From contig NZ_SSXI01000229.1 in the NCBI RefSeq assembly GCF_004803405.1, positions 1-64,000 on the forward strand: 64,000 nt of DNA. Reading direction: 5' to 3'. The notes below the pieces were generated by a model. The model had not been told where the DNA came from. It saw only the letters and a program-made list of their open reading frames with translations, and made no database searches. Of the stretch, positions 43,914 to 51,963 are shown one piece after another. The DNA is from Nocardioides sp. GTDB taxonomy: Bacteria > Actinomycetota > Actinomycetes > Propionibacteriales > Nocardioidaceae. The translations under genes and the position numbers were made by a program. Each line of letters begins with the position of its first letter. The stretch's first letter is position 1.

Positions 43914-46366
43914 GGGAGCACCGCACGGAGGCGTTCCAGCTCGTCGACGCGGTCGGCCAGGCGGCGTCGTACGGCGACCGGGAGGTCGTGCTCCAGCGCG
44001 GCCTTCGCAGCGGCAGCGGTCGCGTCGTCGAGATGGGTGATGGGGAAGAACGCCTGCACCACCACCGCCTGCACCCAGCCCTGGTGCGCCGCGACGATGG
44101 CGTCCAGCTGCGAGAAGTAGGCGTCCGCGAACGGGGCGGTGACCTCCAGCTGGTCGGGCCGCCACATCCCGGCGCCCGCCGCGTCGATCTCGTAGTTGGC
44201 CACCGACACCTCGCCCGTCGCACGGGCCCAGGCGAACTCCTTGGCCTCGGCCGTGGGCAGTGACGCCACGGCGCGGGCGTGGGCGACGGTCGCGGAGCCG
44301 CTCGGCTCGGCGGCGAGCATCGCGTCGAGGGCGGTGCGGTCGGTGGCCCCGATCTCAGCGAGCCTGCGCCACGCCTTCCACCGCAGATCGCCGTCGGGCG
44401 CGATGCCGTCCGGCAGGCGTTCACCGGCCGCCCAGCGGTAGAGCTCCTCGGCGTCCGTGGCTGTCAGCACGGTCGCTCGGAAGGCCGAGAGCTGGAGCTC
44501 GGAGCCGGGCGCCGACCGCTCGCCGGCCCTTCGCACCGCCGCGTGGAATCGGGACAGGGTCCCCTCAGGGGCGAGGGGAAGCACGGTTCCGAGCACCCAC
44601 GGCAGCAGGTTGCGGACACCGTCGGCGGTGTCCTCGACCGGGGGCGCCGCCGCGACCAGGTCGGCCACCTGTGCCGGGGACAGCACGCCGTTGAACAGGC
44701 CCATCCGCACGTTGTTCCACATCGACGCGCGCAGCTGGGGGTCCGCCATGTCCGCCGCCAGCGCGGGCAGGGCCGCCATGGTCAGCGGATCGGGCGGGCT
44801 GACCGCCCACGTGGTCTCGTGCGCGTCGATCAGCACGGGTGCCCGGCCGACCTCGACCGGAGCCTCCGGCCCGTCCACGACGAGCGGACGGACCTCCCAG
44901 CGCGCCCCGTCGTGGACCGCGATGTCCAGCTGGTGCCGGCGGTCCGCGGGATGGGCGTCGGGGGACGAGCGCCGGATCACGCCAGCAGGCCGGTCCAGGG
45001 TGAGCACGTCCGGCCCCGGCGTGAGCAGCCAGTCCCTCACGAAGCCGTCGAGGTCGACGCCGCCGGCCGCCCGGGCCCAGCTCGCGAAGAGATCGTGCAT
45101 GGTCGCATTCCCGAAGCGGTGGCGGTCGAAGTGCTCACGGACCCCATCCAGGAACGCGTCGTCACCGAGGCGCGCCGCCAGCTGGCGAAGCACGTTGGAG
45201 CCTCGCGCATAGGAGATGCCGTCGAAGTTCTGCAGTGCGGCGAGCGCGTCGGGTGCGTCGTTGCCGGCGACCGGGTGCGTCGTCGGGCGCGAGTCCGCGG
45301 CGATGCCCCACACCCGCCGTGCGTAGGACTGGTGGAGCCATGCGTCGTGGTACTGCGTGACGTCGGCGGTCACCCGGTAGCCCATGTACTCGGCGAAGCT
45401 CTCGTTGAGCCAGAGGTCGTCCCACCAGCGCGGGGTGACGATGTTGCCGAACCACTGGTGCGCCATCTCGTGCGCGATCAGGGCGGCACGGAAGCTGCGG
45501 TCCGCGCGGGTGCTGCTGCCCTCGAAGAGCAGCGGGTCGCGGATCGTGATGCACCCCGGGTTCTCCATGGCCCCGGCGTTGAACTCCGGCACGAATGCCT
45601 GGTGGTAGTCGCCGAAGGGGTAGCGGACGCCGAACAGCCGGTGGAACTCGTCGAAGCACTGGCGGGTGAGGGTGAGCAGCTCGTCGGCCTCGCGGTCGAG
45701 CGTCCCGGCGAGGCTCCTCCGGGCGCTGAGGCCCAGCGGGATGCCGTCGTGCTCGTCGGTCAGCCGGTGATACGGACCGGCGACGATCGTGACGAAGTAG
45801 GTGGCCAGGGGCGGCGTGGGGCCGATCTCCCACCGTCGTACGCCGTCCTGCGCGCCGGCCTCTCGAGCCGGCGCGTTGCCGACGACCATCCAGTCGGCAG
45901 GCGCGGTCACCCGCATCGTGTAGGGCGCCTTCAGGTCCGGCTGGTCGAAGCACGCGAAGACCGACGGTGCCGCGTCCATGAAGGACATCCCGTAGACGTA
46001 GGCCAACCCGTCGGCCGGGTCGACCATCCGGTGCAGACCCTCGCCGTCGTTCCGGAAGCCCATCGTCGCGTCCACCACCAGCTCGTGCTCACCGGCGCCC
46101 AGCTCCAGGGCAAGTCGGCCGCGATCGAGCAGCTCCGGGCGCAGGGGCAGACCGTCGAGGGTCACCGCGTGCAGTGCCCGCGGCTTCACGTCGAGGAACG
46201 TCTCCACCGGTTCGGAGGAGAAGCGGATCGTGGTGCGGGACCGGAAGACCTCGTCGGCGACGCTGAGGTCCAGCTCGACGTCGTACGACGCCACGGTGAG
46301 CGCCGCGGCCCGGTGCTCGGCCTCGGCGCGGGTGAGGCTGCGGGAGTCGGTGGAGATGCTCGTCAC
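43910..46366 (-). CDS. pepN: Aminopeptidase N (M1 family)
   Basis: An 818-residue zinc exopeptidase. The substrate motif GAMENPG and the zinc motif H299-E300-M-A-H303, with the third ligand E322 in WLNESFAEYMG, are in place. The N-terminal beta domain (SYDVELDLSVADEVFRSRTTIRF) and the C-terminal helical ERAP1-like domain (DGVRNLLPWVLGTVL and on) complete the actinobacterial PepN layout of about 850 residues. It removes N-terminal residues from peptides in the cytoplasm. The GTG 46366 start follows a TAGGCT box by 6 bases. The stop overlaps fdhD. Confidence 0.95.
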   Translation of the reverse strand: MTSISTDSRSLTRAEAEHRAAALTVASYDVELDLSVADEVFRSRTTIRFSSEPVETFLDVKPRALHAVTLDGLPLRPELLDRGRLALELGAGEHELVVDATMGFRNDGEGLHRMVDPADGLAYVYGMSFMDAAPSVFACFDQPDLKAPYTMRVTAPADWMVVGNAPAREAGAQDGVRRWEIGPTPPLATYFVTIVAGPYHRLTDEHDGIPLGLSARRSLAGTLDREADELLTLTRQCFDEFHRLFGVRYPFGDYHQAFVPEFNAGAMENPGCITIRDPLLFEGSSTRADRSFRAALIAHEMAHQWFGNIVTPRWWDDLWLNESFAEYMGYRVTADVTQYHDAWLHQSYARRVWGIAADSRPTTHPVAGNDAPDALAALQNFDGISYARGSNVLRQLAARLGDDAFLDGVREHFDRHRFGNATMHDLFASWARAAGGVDLDGFVRDWLLTPGPDVLTLDRPAGVIRRSSPDAHPADRRHQLDIAVHDGARWEVRPLVVDGPEAPVEVGRAPVLIDAHETTWAVSPPDPLTMAALPALAADMADPQLRASMWNNVRMGLFNGVLSPAQVADLVAAAPPVEDTADGVRNLLPWVLGTVLPLAPEGTLSRFHAAVRRAGERSAPGSELQLSAFRATVLTATDAEELYRWAAGERLPDGIAPDGDLRWKAWRRLAEIGATDRTALDAMLAAEPSGSATVAHARAVASLPTAEAKEFAWARATGEVSVANYEIDAAGAGMWRPDQLEVTAPFADAYFSQLDAIVAAHQGWVQAVVVQAFFPITHLDDATAAAAKAALEHDLPVAVRRRLADRVDELERLRAVLP

Positions 46367-46372
46367 GCTTCC

Positions 46373-46378
46373 AGCCTA
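46373..46378 (-). promoter_or_regulatory. Leaderless -10 box for pepN
   Basis: TAGGCT on the minus strand, 6 bases before GTG 46366. It fixes the start at the GTG. Confidence 0.55.
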
Positions 46379-46417
46379 GGGACGGAGGGGGCACCGCGAT
46401 GTGGCAACCTTCGGACC

Positions 46418-47326
46418 ATGCGTCCGTGGACCGAAGTACCGCAGCAGCAGGGGCGGCGGTTCGTGATCACCGGAGCCAACGGCGGGCTGGGCCTGGAGAC
46501 CGCGCGCATCCTCGGCTCCCGGGGCGCCTCGATCGTGATGGCCTGTCGCAGCGTCGAGAAGGGCGAGGCCGTGGCGCCGACGGTGCCGGGCCACGACGAG
46601 GGCCGGGTGGAGGTCCGGCGGCTCGACGTCAGTGACCTGGACTCGGTCAGGAGCTTCGCGGCCGCGCTTCACCAGGACGACCGTCCCGTCGACGTGCTCA
46701 TCAACAACGCCGGGGTGCTCGGGGTGCCCTACGCCCTCACGCCCGAGGGCGTGGAGATGCACTTCGCGACCAACTACCTCGGCCACTTCGCGCTCACCAA
46801 CCTGCTGGTGCCGCTGCTGACCGACCGGGTGGTGATGCTCGGATCGCGGGAGCACCGCTCGGGCAGCCGGGCGCTCGATCTCGACGACCTCGGCTGGAGG
46901 CGACGCCCCTACCGGGCGTTCGCGGCGTACGGCGCCTCCAAGCTGGCCGACCTGCTGTTCATGGTCGAGCTCGACCGTCGTCTCACCCGGGCGGGCTCGC
47001 CGCTGCGTGCGGTCGGGACGCATCCCGGCGCCTCCGTCAGCCGGATCACCAGCGGGTCGGCCAACCCGCTGGTGAGCGCAGTCGGGGTCTTCGGGCAGCG
47101 GCTGGTGAGCATGCCGGCCTGGCGCGGCGCTCTGTGCACCGTCTACGCGGCGACGATGGACGTCCCGGGCGGCACCTACATCGGACCGCACGGCAGGACC
47201 GAGCTCTGGGGCTGGCCGGCGCCCGCCCGGATGGCGCCGGCCGTCGGGGACACCGACCTCGCCCACGCGCTGTGGGCGAGGTCGGTCGAGCTCACCGGGG
47301 TGGACCTGCCGGCGGGGTCGTCCTGA
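46418..47326 (+). CDS. Short-chain dehydrogenase/reductase (retinol dehydrogenase / WWOX-like)
   Basis: A 302-residue NAD(P)-dependent oxidoreductase. Cofactor motif TGANGGLG lies at residues 18-25, INNAGVLGVPY near 100, the catalytic Y-G-A-S-K in FAAYGASKLADLLF, and a later GTHPGAS. This long SDR type (EGVEMHFATNYLGHFALTNLL) resembles the protochlorophyllide-reductase/WWOX-like group; substrates are usually small carbonyls or retinoid-like lipids and are not predictable. ATG 46418 is the first plausible start after the divergent pepN promoter, 51 bases away. Confidence 0.85.
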   Translation: MRPWTEVPQQQGRRFVITGANGGLGLETARILGSRGASIVMACRSVEKGEAVAPTVPGHDEGRVEVRRLDVSDLDSVRSFAAALHQDDRPVDVLINNAGVLGVPYALTPEGVEMHFATNYLGHFALTNLLVPLLTDRVVMLGSREHRSGSRALDLDDLGWRRRPYRAFAAYGASKLADLLFMVELDRRLTRAGSPLRAVGTHPGASVSRITSGSANPLVSAVGVFGQRLVSMPAWRGALCTVYAATMDVPGGTYIGPHGRTELWGWPAPARMAPAVGDTDLAHALWARSVELTGVDLPAGSS

Positions 47327-48025
47327 TCAGTCGACGCTGACGGTCTCGAAGGTGACCGGGGTCTTCGGGCGGCCGTCCTCCGGGCCCATCTCCGGGGTGA
47401 CGCCGGCCTCGGCGGCCTTGGCGATCCGGGCGACCGTGTCGGCGTCGACCGTGCCGAAGACCGTGTAGGACGGGTCCAGGCCGGTGTCGCCGTACACGAT
47501 GAAGAACTGCGACCCGCCGCTGTCGGGGTCCTGTGCCCGCGCCATCGCCAGGGTGCCGGCCGGGTAGGTCTCGGTGCCGTCGAACTCTGCCGGGACGGTG
47601 TAGCCGGGTCCGCCCATGCCGGTGCCGTCCGGGTCGCCGCACTGGAGCACCTGGAAGCCGGGCCTGGTCGTCAGCCGGTGGCAGGACGTGCCGTCGAAGT
47701 ACTCCTGCTCGGCGAGCGAGACGAACGAGTTCACCGTGCACGGCGCCCGGTCGGCGTCGAGGGTCGCCTTGAACTCTCCGACCGAGGTGGTCATCGTGAC
47801 CGGCACCTGACCCGACGCGGTCGGCTGCGAGGGCGGCAGTTCGACATCGGAGGAGGTGCCGTCGGGCTCGTAGGTGCAGGGCCCCTCCGACGCCGCCGCA
47901 TCCGACGGGCTCGTGTTGTCCCCCGCCGACGCGTCGTCGGAGCAGGCGGAGAGCGGGGCGAGCAGGAGCAGGGCCGGCACAGCGGCGCGCAGGGAGGAAC
48001 GCATGGGGGGACGCATGGGCCGCAT
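47327..48025 (-). CDS. Secreted lipoprotein cyclophilin-type peptidyl-prolyl isomerase
   Basis: A 232-residue protein. ATG 48025 is taken because GGGGGGAG lies upstream; ATGs at 48016 and 48004 are also in frame. A signal peptide ends with the lipobox LSAC, so it is a membrane-bound lipoprotein. After a Ser/Ala-rich linker the cyclophilin domain reads TTSVGEFKATLDADRAPCTVNSFVSLAEQEYFDGTSCHRL, FQVLQCGDPDGTGMGGPGY, GTLAMARAQDPDSGGSQFFIVYGDTGL and YTVFGTVD. HRL, GGSQFFI and MARA match the active-site layout. It assists folding of exported proteins. The stop abuts the SDR stop in a convergent arrangement. Confidence 0.92.
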   Translation of the reverse strand: MRPMRPPMRSSLRAAVPALLLLAPLSACSDDASAGDNTSPSDAAASEGPCTYEPDGTSSDVELPPSQPTASGQVPVTMTTSVGEFKATLDADRAPCTVNSFVSLAEQEYFDGTSCHRLTTRPGFQVLQCGDPDGTGMGGPGYTVPAEFDGTETYPAGTLAMARAQDPDSGGSQFFIVYGDTGLDPSYTVFGTVDADTVARIAKAAEAGVTPEMGPEDGRPKTPVTFETVSVD

Positions 48026-48055
48026 CGTACGCAGTCTCCCCCCACCACCCGGGCG

Positions 48056-48061
48056 TAGGTT
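48056..48061 (+). promoter_or_regulatory. Leaderless -10 box for the F420-type oxidoreductase and sortase
   Basis: TAGGTT, 7 bases before ATG 48069. No ribosome binding site intervenes. Confidence 0.55.
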
Positions 48062-48068
48062 GAGGCAC

Positions 48069-48959
48069 ATGGACCTCGGCATCCACTACGCGAGCTTCAC
48101 CCACCCCCAGTGGGAGTCCACCTTGGTCGGTCGGCTGACCGACACCGCCACGATCGCCGACGAGGGCGGCATCGCACTCTTCAGCGTGATGGACCACTAC
48201 TTCCAGATGGGCCGGCACCACGGCGCGCACGACGGAGCGCACGAGCCGATGCTCGAGGGCTACACCACCTTGGGCTATCTCGCGGCGGTCACGAAGCGGA
48301 TCGACCTCGGCCTGCTCGTCACCGGCGTGACCTACCGCCACCCCGGCGTCCTGGCGAAGGTCGTCTCCACCCTCGACGTCCTGTCGGACGGTCGGGCGTG
48401 GCTCGGCCTCGGCGCCGGGTGGTACGAGCGCGAGCACCGCGGGCTCGGCATCCCGTTCCCGCCGATCGCCGAGCGCTTCGAGCGGCTGGAGGAGACGATC
48501 CGGATCGCCGAGCAGATGTGGAGCGACGACGACGGCCCGTTCGACGGCGAGCACTACCGGCTGGCCGAGACCATCTGCCGGCCGAGGCCGGTCCGCGGTC
48601 GGGTGCCGCTGATGGTGGGCGGCCAGGGCGAGCGCAAGACCCTGCGGCTGGTCGCGCGGTACGGCGACGCGTGCAACCTCTTCACCGGCGAGGGCGTTCC
48701 CGGTGTCGCCCACAAGCTCGACGTCCTCCGGCGGCACTGCGACGAGCTCGGCCGTGACTACGAGCGGATCCGCAAGACGGTCCTCTGGTTCGGAGATCCG
48801 GTGGCCGACCGGGACGGCTTCCTCAAGGAGATGGAGCAGTACGGCGAGCTCGGCGTCGACCTCGCGACGATGATGCCGCCGACCGGGGTCGACCCGGAGT
48901 CGTGGGCCGAGGCGCTCGTGACGGACGTGCTGCCTCAGGTGGGGGAGCCTTGGCCATGA
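48069..48959 (+). CDS. LLM-class F420-dependent oxidoreductase
   Basis: A 296-residue luciferase-like TIM-barrel enzyme. It begins MDLGIHYASFTHPQWES and contains FSVMDHYFQM, LGYLAAVTKRIDLGLLVTGVTYRHPGVLAKVVSTLDVLSDGRAWLGLGAGWYEREH, and LMVGGQGERKTLRLVARYGDACNLF, the standard pattern of the F420-dependent TIGR03560-like group. Such enzymes use the deazaflavin F420 for hydride transfer to varied substrates; the substrate here is unknown. A TAGGTT box marks the start. The stop overlaps the sortase start by 4 bases, an unusual partner. Confidence 0.9.
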   Translation: MDLGIHYASFTHPQWESTLVGRLTDTATIADEGGIALFSVMDHYFQMGRHHGAHDGAHEPMLEGYTTLGYLAAVTKRIDLGLLVTGVTYRHPGVLAKVVSTLDVLSDGRAWLGLGAGWYEREHRGLGIPFPPIAERFERLEETIRIAEQMWSDDDGPFDGEHYRLAETICRPRPVRGRVPLMVGGQGERKTLRLVARYGDACNLFTGEGVPGVAHKLDVLRRHCDELGRDYERIRKTVLWFGDPVADRDGFLKEMEQYGELGVDLATMMPPTGVDPESWAEALVTDVLPQVGEPWP

Positions 48960-49669
48960 CGGTGTGGAGGGCGATCGGGATCGCCGCGACGGGCCTCCTC
49001 CTGGTCGCGTGCTCGTCGTCCCCCCGCGAGTCGGGGGAGTCCGGCCCGGAGCCGACCTCCACCGCGCCGTCTCCCGCACCGGAGTCCTCGCCACCGTCCG
49101 CGTCCAGCGGGTCGGCGGCGGACACCGCCTCGCCGGATGCCGGCCCGGAGCCGTCCGACGGCCGACCCCGCCGGGCGACGCTGACGATCAGAAAGCTCGG
49201 GATCGACGACCTCGTGGTGGTGCCGTACCGGGGCAGGACCGACGACGCGCCGGGGACCGAGATCCAGGACCGCGGCCTCGCCGCGAGCCCGTTCGGGCCC
49301 GAGGGCGGCGTCGGCCCCGGCGGGATCGGCAACTATCAGGTGACCGCGCATCGGCTGTCCTCGACGCAGGCCTTCGTGGACCTGCCGAGGCTGCGGCGCG
49401 GCGACCGGGTGGTGGTGGAGGTGGGGGAGCGGCGGTACGTCTACGAGATCACCGCGACCCGGCGGACCTCCTTCCGGTCGCCGGCGTCGCTGCGCGCACA
49501 ACGCGCGGCGGTGCCGGGGTGGCCCGGCGCCGAGCCGACCCGGGCGATGATCACGCTCTCGACGTGCGCGACCCAGGAGGACCATGCCGCTGGGAACTAC
49601 TGGGCGGACGAGCTCGACAACCCCGAGCACCGGATCGACAAGATCGGGGTGCTGGTCAGCAGCTCCTGA
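48956..49669 (+). CDS. Lipoprotein class-E-like sortase
   Basis: A 237-residue protein. The N terminus is a lipoprotein signal (VWRAIGIAATGLLLVACSS, lipobox LVAC), followed by a long Ser/Pro/Glu-rich linker to about residue 70. The sortase domain has the catalytic histidine in VTAHRLSS, the cysteine C204 in ITLSTCA, and an arginine in PEHRIDKIGVL. This resembles SrtE-type sortases of Actinobacteria, which usually have a transmembrane helix, not a lipid anchor. It would join LAxTG-like proteins to the cell wall; no substrate with a sorting signal is in the window. ATG 48956 overlaps the oxidoreductase stop by 4 bases. Confidence 0.82.
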   Translation: MTVWRAIGIAATGLLLVACSSSPRESGESGPEPTSTAPSPAPESSPPSASSGSAADTASPDAGPEPSDGRPRRATLTIRKLGIDDLVVVPYRGRTDDAPGTEIQDRGLAASPFGPEGGVGPGGIGNYQVTAHRLSSTQAFVDLPRLRRGDRVVVEVGERRYVYEITATRRTSFRSPASLRAQRAAVPGWPGAEPTRAMITLSTCATQEDHAAGNYWADELDNPEHRIDKIGVLVSSS

Positions 49670-49671
49670 TG

Positions 49672-50469
49672 TCACGCACCGGCGATCCTCCTGTTGATCG
49701 CCCGCAGCAGCCAGCCGGGCGTCATCGCCGAGGCGGCCATCAGCGCCGTGGCCTGCCGACCCACCGCCCGGTGCACGGCGCGGGGAAGCCGGTGCGGCCG
49801 GACGACGGCGTACACCTCGTCGGCGACGTCCTGCGGCGTCAGCCGCACGCCGAGCGACCGGCTGGCGGCGATGTCCATGTCGGAGGTCATGGCGGTCTTG
49901 ACGAACAGCGGCCACACCGCACGCACGGTGATGTCCTCCCTCGCCCACTCGAGGTCGAGTGCCTCGGTGATGCCGCGGACGGCGAACTTGGTGGCGGAGT
50001 AGGTGGCGAGCTCCGGTTGGCCGTAGATCGCGCTGGCGGAGGCCAGGTTGACGACGTGCGCGCCGGGCGTGGCACTCAGGAGCGGATAGGCGGTGTGACA
50101 GCCGTTGAGCACGCCTTTCACGTTGACGTCGACGAGCGCGTGCTGCGCCTCCAGCGGGATGTCCGCGAACGGGCCGCTCCGCAGGACTCCGGCGTTGTTG
50201 ACGAGGACGTCGAGGCGTCCACCGGCGTGGCCGCTGAACTCGTCCAGGCGGGTCCGCCACGCCGCCGGGTCGCTGACGTCGAGCTCGCCGGTGACCACCT
50301 CGCCCCGGCCGGTGCCCAGCACCGGGCCCAGGTCGGAGGCCAGGGTCGCGAGCCCGGCCAGGTCGACGTCGTACGCGCCGACCAGGTAGCCCTCCCGCGC
50401 GAAGCGCGAGGCGATGGCACGGCCGATGCCGGCGGCGGCGCCGGTGATGAAGACGGAGGGTCGGGTCAT
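49672..50469 (-). CDS. Short-chain dehydrogenase/reductase
   Basis: A 265-residue NAD(P)-dependent oxidoreductase. ATG 50469 gives the usual compact N terminus MTRPSVFITGAAAGIGRAIA. Key parts: TGAAAGIG cofactor loop, VNNAGVLRSGPF, the serine and YSATK catalytic residues in ASASAIYGQPELATYSATKFAV, and WPLFVKTAMT. It resembles SDRs that act on lipids or small alcohols; the C-terminal extension (AVGRQATALMAASAMTPGWLLRAINRRIA) is seen in several mycobacterial SDRs. It is divergent from cydA, and the Rex site lies 16 bases upstream of its start, so Rex may also affect this gene. Confidence 0.88.
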   Translation of the reverse strand: MTRPSVFITGAAAGIGRAIASRFAREGYLVGAYDVDLAGLATLASDLGPVLGTGRGEVVTGELDVSDPAAWRTRLDEFSGHAGGRLDVLVNNAGVLRSGPFADIPLEAQHALVDVNVKGVLNGCHTAYPLLSATPGAHVVNLASASAIYGQPELATYSATKFAVRGITEALDLEWAREDITVRAVWPLFVKTAMTSDMDIAASRSLGVRLTPQDVADEVYAVVRPHRLPRAVHRAVGRQATALMAASAMTPGWLLRAINRRIAGA

Positions 50470-50484
50470 GCCGCTCAGTATCAC

Positions 50485-50502
50485 TTGTGAAAACATTCAC
50501 AA
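50485..50502. promoter_or_regulatory. Perfect Rex operator ahead of cydAB
   Basis: TTGTGAA-AACA-TTCACAA: both 7-base arms match exactly the Streptomyces Rex operator TTGTGAANNNNTTCACAA. It is 40 bases upstream of the cydA start and directly upstream of the TAGGTT -10 box (50530-50535). Rex senses the NADH/NAD+ ratio and in Streptomyces coelicolor represses cydABCD. An outer pair TCACT (50481-50485) and AGTGA (50506-50510) extends the dyad. No rex gene is in the window. Confidence 0.92.
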
Positions 50503-50529
50503 ACGAGTGAGTCCACCGCACCGGCCGCG

Positions 50530-50535
50530 TAGGTT
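50530..50535 (+). promoter_or_regulatory. Leaderless -10 box for cydAB
   Basis: TAGGTT, 6 bases before GTG 50542. The Rex operator lies just ahead of the matching -35 region, so bound Rex would block RNA polymerase. Confidence 0.6.
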
Positions 50536-50541
50536 CGAAGC

Positions 50542-51963
50542 GTGGTGGCCGCCGACCTCGTTGCCCAGCTGACCCAGCTCGCCCAAGCGGCCGAGCCCGC
50601 AGGCCTGCTCCCGGCCCGCCAACAGATGGCGCTGTCGCTGGGCTGGCACATCGTCCTGGCGTGCTTCGGGGTCGCCTTCCCGGCGATGATCTTCGTGATG
50701 CACCTGCGGGGGATCCGGCGGGACGACCCGGTGGCGCTGGGCCTGGCGAAGCGCTGGGCGAAGGTCTCCGCGGTGCTGTTCGCGATCGGCGCCGTGTCCG
50801 GCACGGTGCTCAGCTTCGAGATGGGACTGCTCTGGCCCGGCCTGATGGGAACGTACGGCGACGTGCTCGGGCTGCCCTTCGCGTTCGAGGGCCTGGCGTT
50901 CTTCCTCGAGGCGATCTTCCTCGGGATCTACCTCTACGGCTGGGGCCGGATGCCACCGAGGCAGCACGTGCTGATGGTGCTGCCGATGGCCGTGACCGGC
51001 GTGGTCGGAACCTACTGCGTGCTTGCGGTGAACGCGTGGATGAACGTCCCGACCGGTTTCCGGATCGTCGACGGCCAGGTCACCGACGTCGAGCCGTGGG
51101 CGGTGCTGTTCAACCAGCACGCCTTCCTCCAGTTCGCGCACATGTGGGTGGCGGCCTACATGGTCGCCGGCTTCACGATCGCCGGCGTGTACGCCGTCGG
51201 CATGCTGCGCGGCCGGCGCGACGAGCACCACCGGCTCGGGTTCCTCGTCCCGTTCGTCTTCGCGAGCATCGCGGCCGTCGCGCAGCCGTTCGTGGGACAC
51301 GTGCTCGGTGCCGGCCTGGACGAGCGCCAGCCGGCGAAGCTCGCGGCCTTCGAGCTCGCCGAGACCACGGAGAGCCCGTCGCCGCTGCGGATCGGCGGCG
51401 TCCTCGTCGACGGCGAGGTCCGCTACGCCCTCGACATCCCCTACCTCGGCTCCCTGATCGCGATGAACTCCCCGAGCGAGCCGGTCCCCGGACTCGACGA
51501 GATCCCGGAGGCCGACCGCCCGCCGGTCAACCTGACCCACTGGGCCTTCCAGACGATGGTCGGGATCGGCTCGCTGCTGATGCTCTCCTCGGTGGCCTTC
51601 TGGGTGCTCCGGCGACGCGGGAGGGACCTGCTCGAGAGTCGCCTGTTCCTGCGGTTCGCGGCCGCAGGCGGTCCGCTCGCCGTGCTGGCGATGGAGGCCG
51701 GGTGGATCGCCACCGAGGTGGGGCGGCAGCCGTGGATCGTCTACGGCGTGATGCGCACGCCGGAGGCGGTGGGTGACTACACCTCCCGGCTGTGGTGGCT
51801 CCTGGGCACCACCTCGCTGGTCTACGCGGCGATGACGGTCGGCGCGGTCGTCGTACTCCGCTCGATGGCGCGGCGCTGGCGGGCGGGTGAGGCGGAGCTG
51901 CCGAGTCCGTACGGACCGGAGTCCCGGCTCTGGGACACCGAGACGGCAGAGGAGCGCCGATGA
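50542..51963 (+). CDS. cydA: Cytochrome bd quinol oxidase subunit I
   Basis: A 473-residue, nine-helix membrane protein. Likely haem ligands: H36 (SLGWHIVLACFG) for b595, H200 (FLQFAHMWVAAYM) and M339 (WAFQTMVGIGSL) for b558. The GRQPW motif (EVGRQPWIVYGVMRT) and NQHAFLQFAHMW are present. The Q-loop is the short type, normal in actinobacteria. It oxidises menaquinol and reduces O2 with high affinity. It is the first of two overlapping genes behind a Rex site, so it should be induced when NADH rises, such as in oxygen limitation. Confidence 0.96.
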   Translation: MVAADLVAQLTQLAQAAEPAGLLPARQQMALSLGWHIVLACFGVAFPAMIFVMHLRGIRRDDPVALGLAKRWAKVSAVLFAIGAVSGTVLSFEMGLLWPGLMGTYGDVLGLPFAFEGLAFFLEAIFLGIYLYGWGRMPPRQHVLMVLPMAVTGVVGTYCVLAVNAWMNVPTGFRIVDGQVTDVEPWAVLFNQHAFLQFAHMWVAAYMVAGFTIAGVYAVGMLRGRRDEHHRLGFLVPFVFASIAAVAQPFVGHVLGAGLDERQPAKLAAFELAETTESPSPLRIGGVLVDGEVRYALDIPYLGSLIAMNSPSEPVPGLDEIPEADRPPVNLTHWAFQTMVGIGSLLMLSSVAFWVLRRRGRDLLESRLFLRFAAAGGPLAVLAMEAGWIATEVGRQPWIVYGVMRTPEAVGDYTSRLWWLLGTTSLVYAAMTVGAVVVLRSMARRWRAGEAELPSPYGPESRLWDTETAEERR

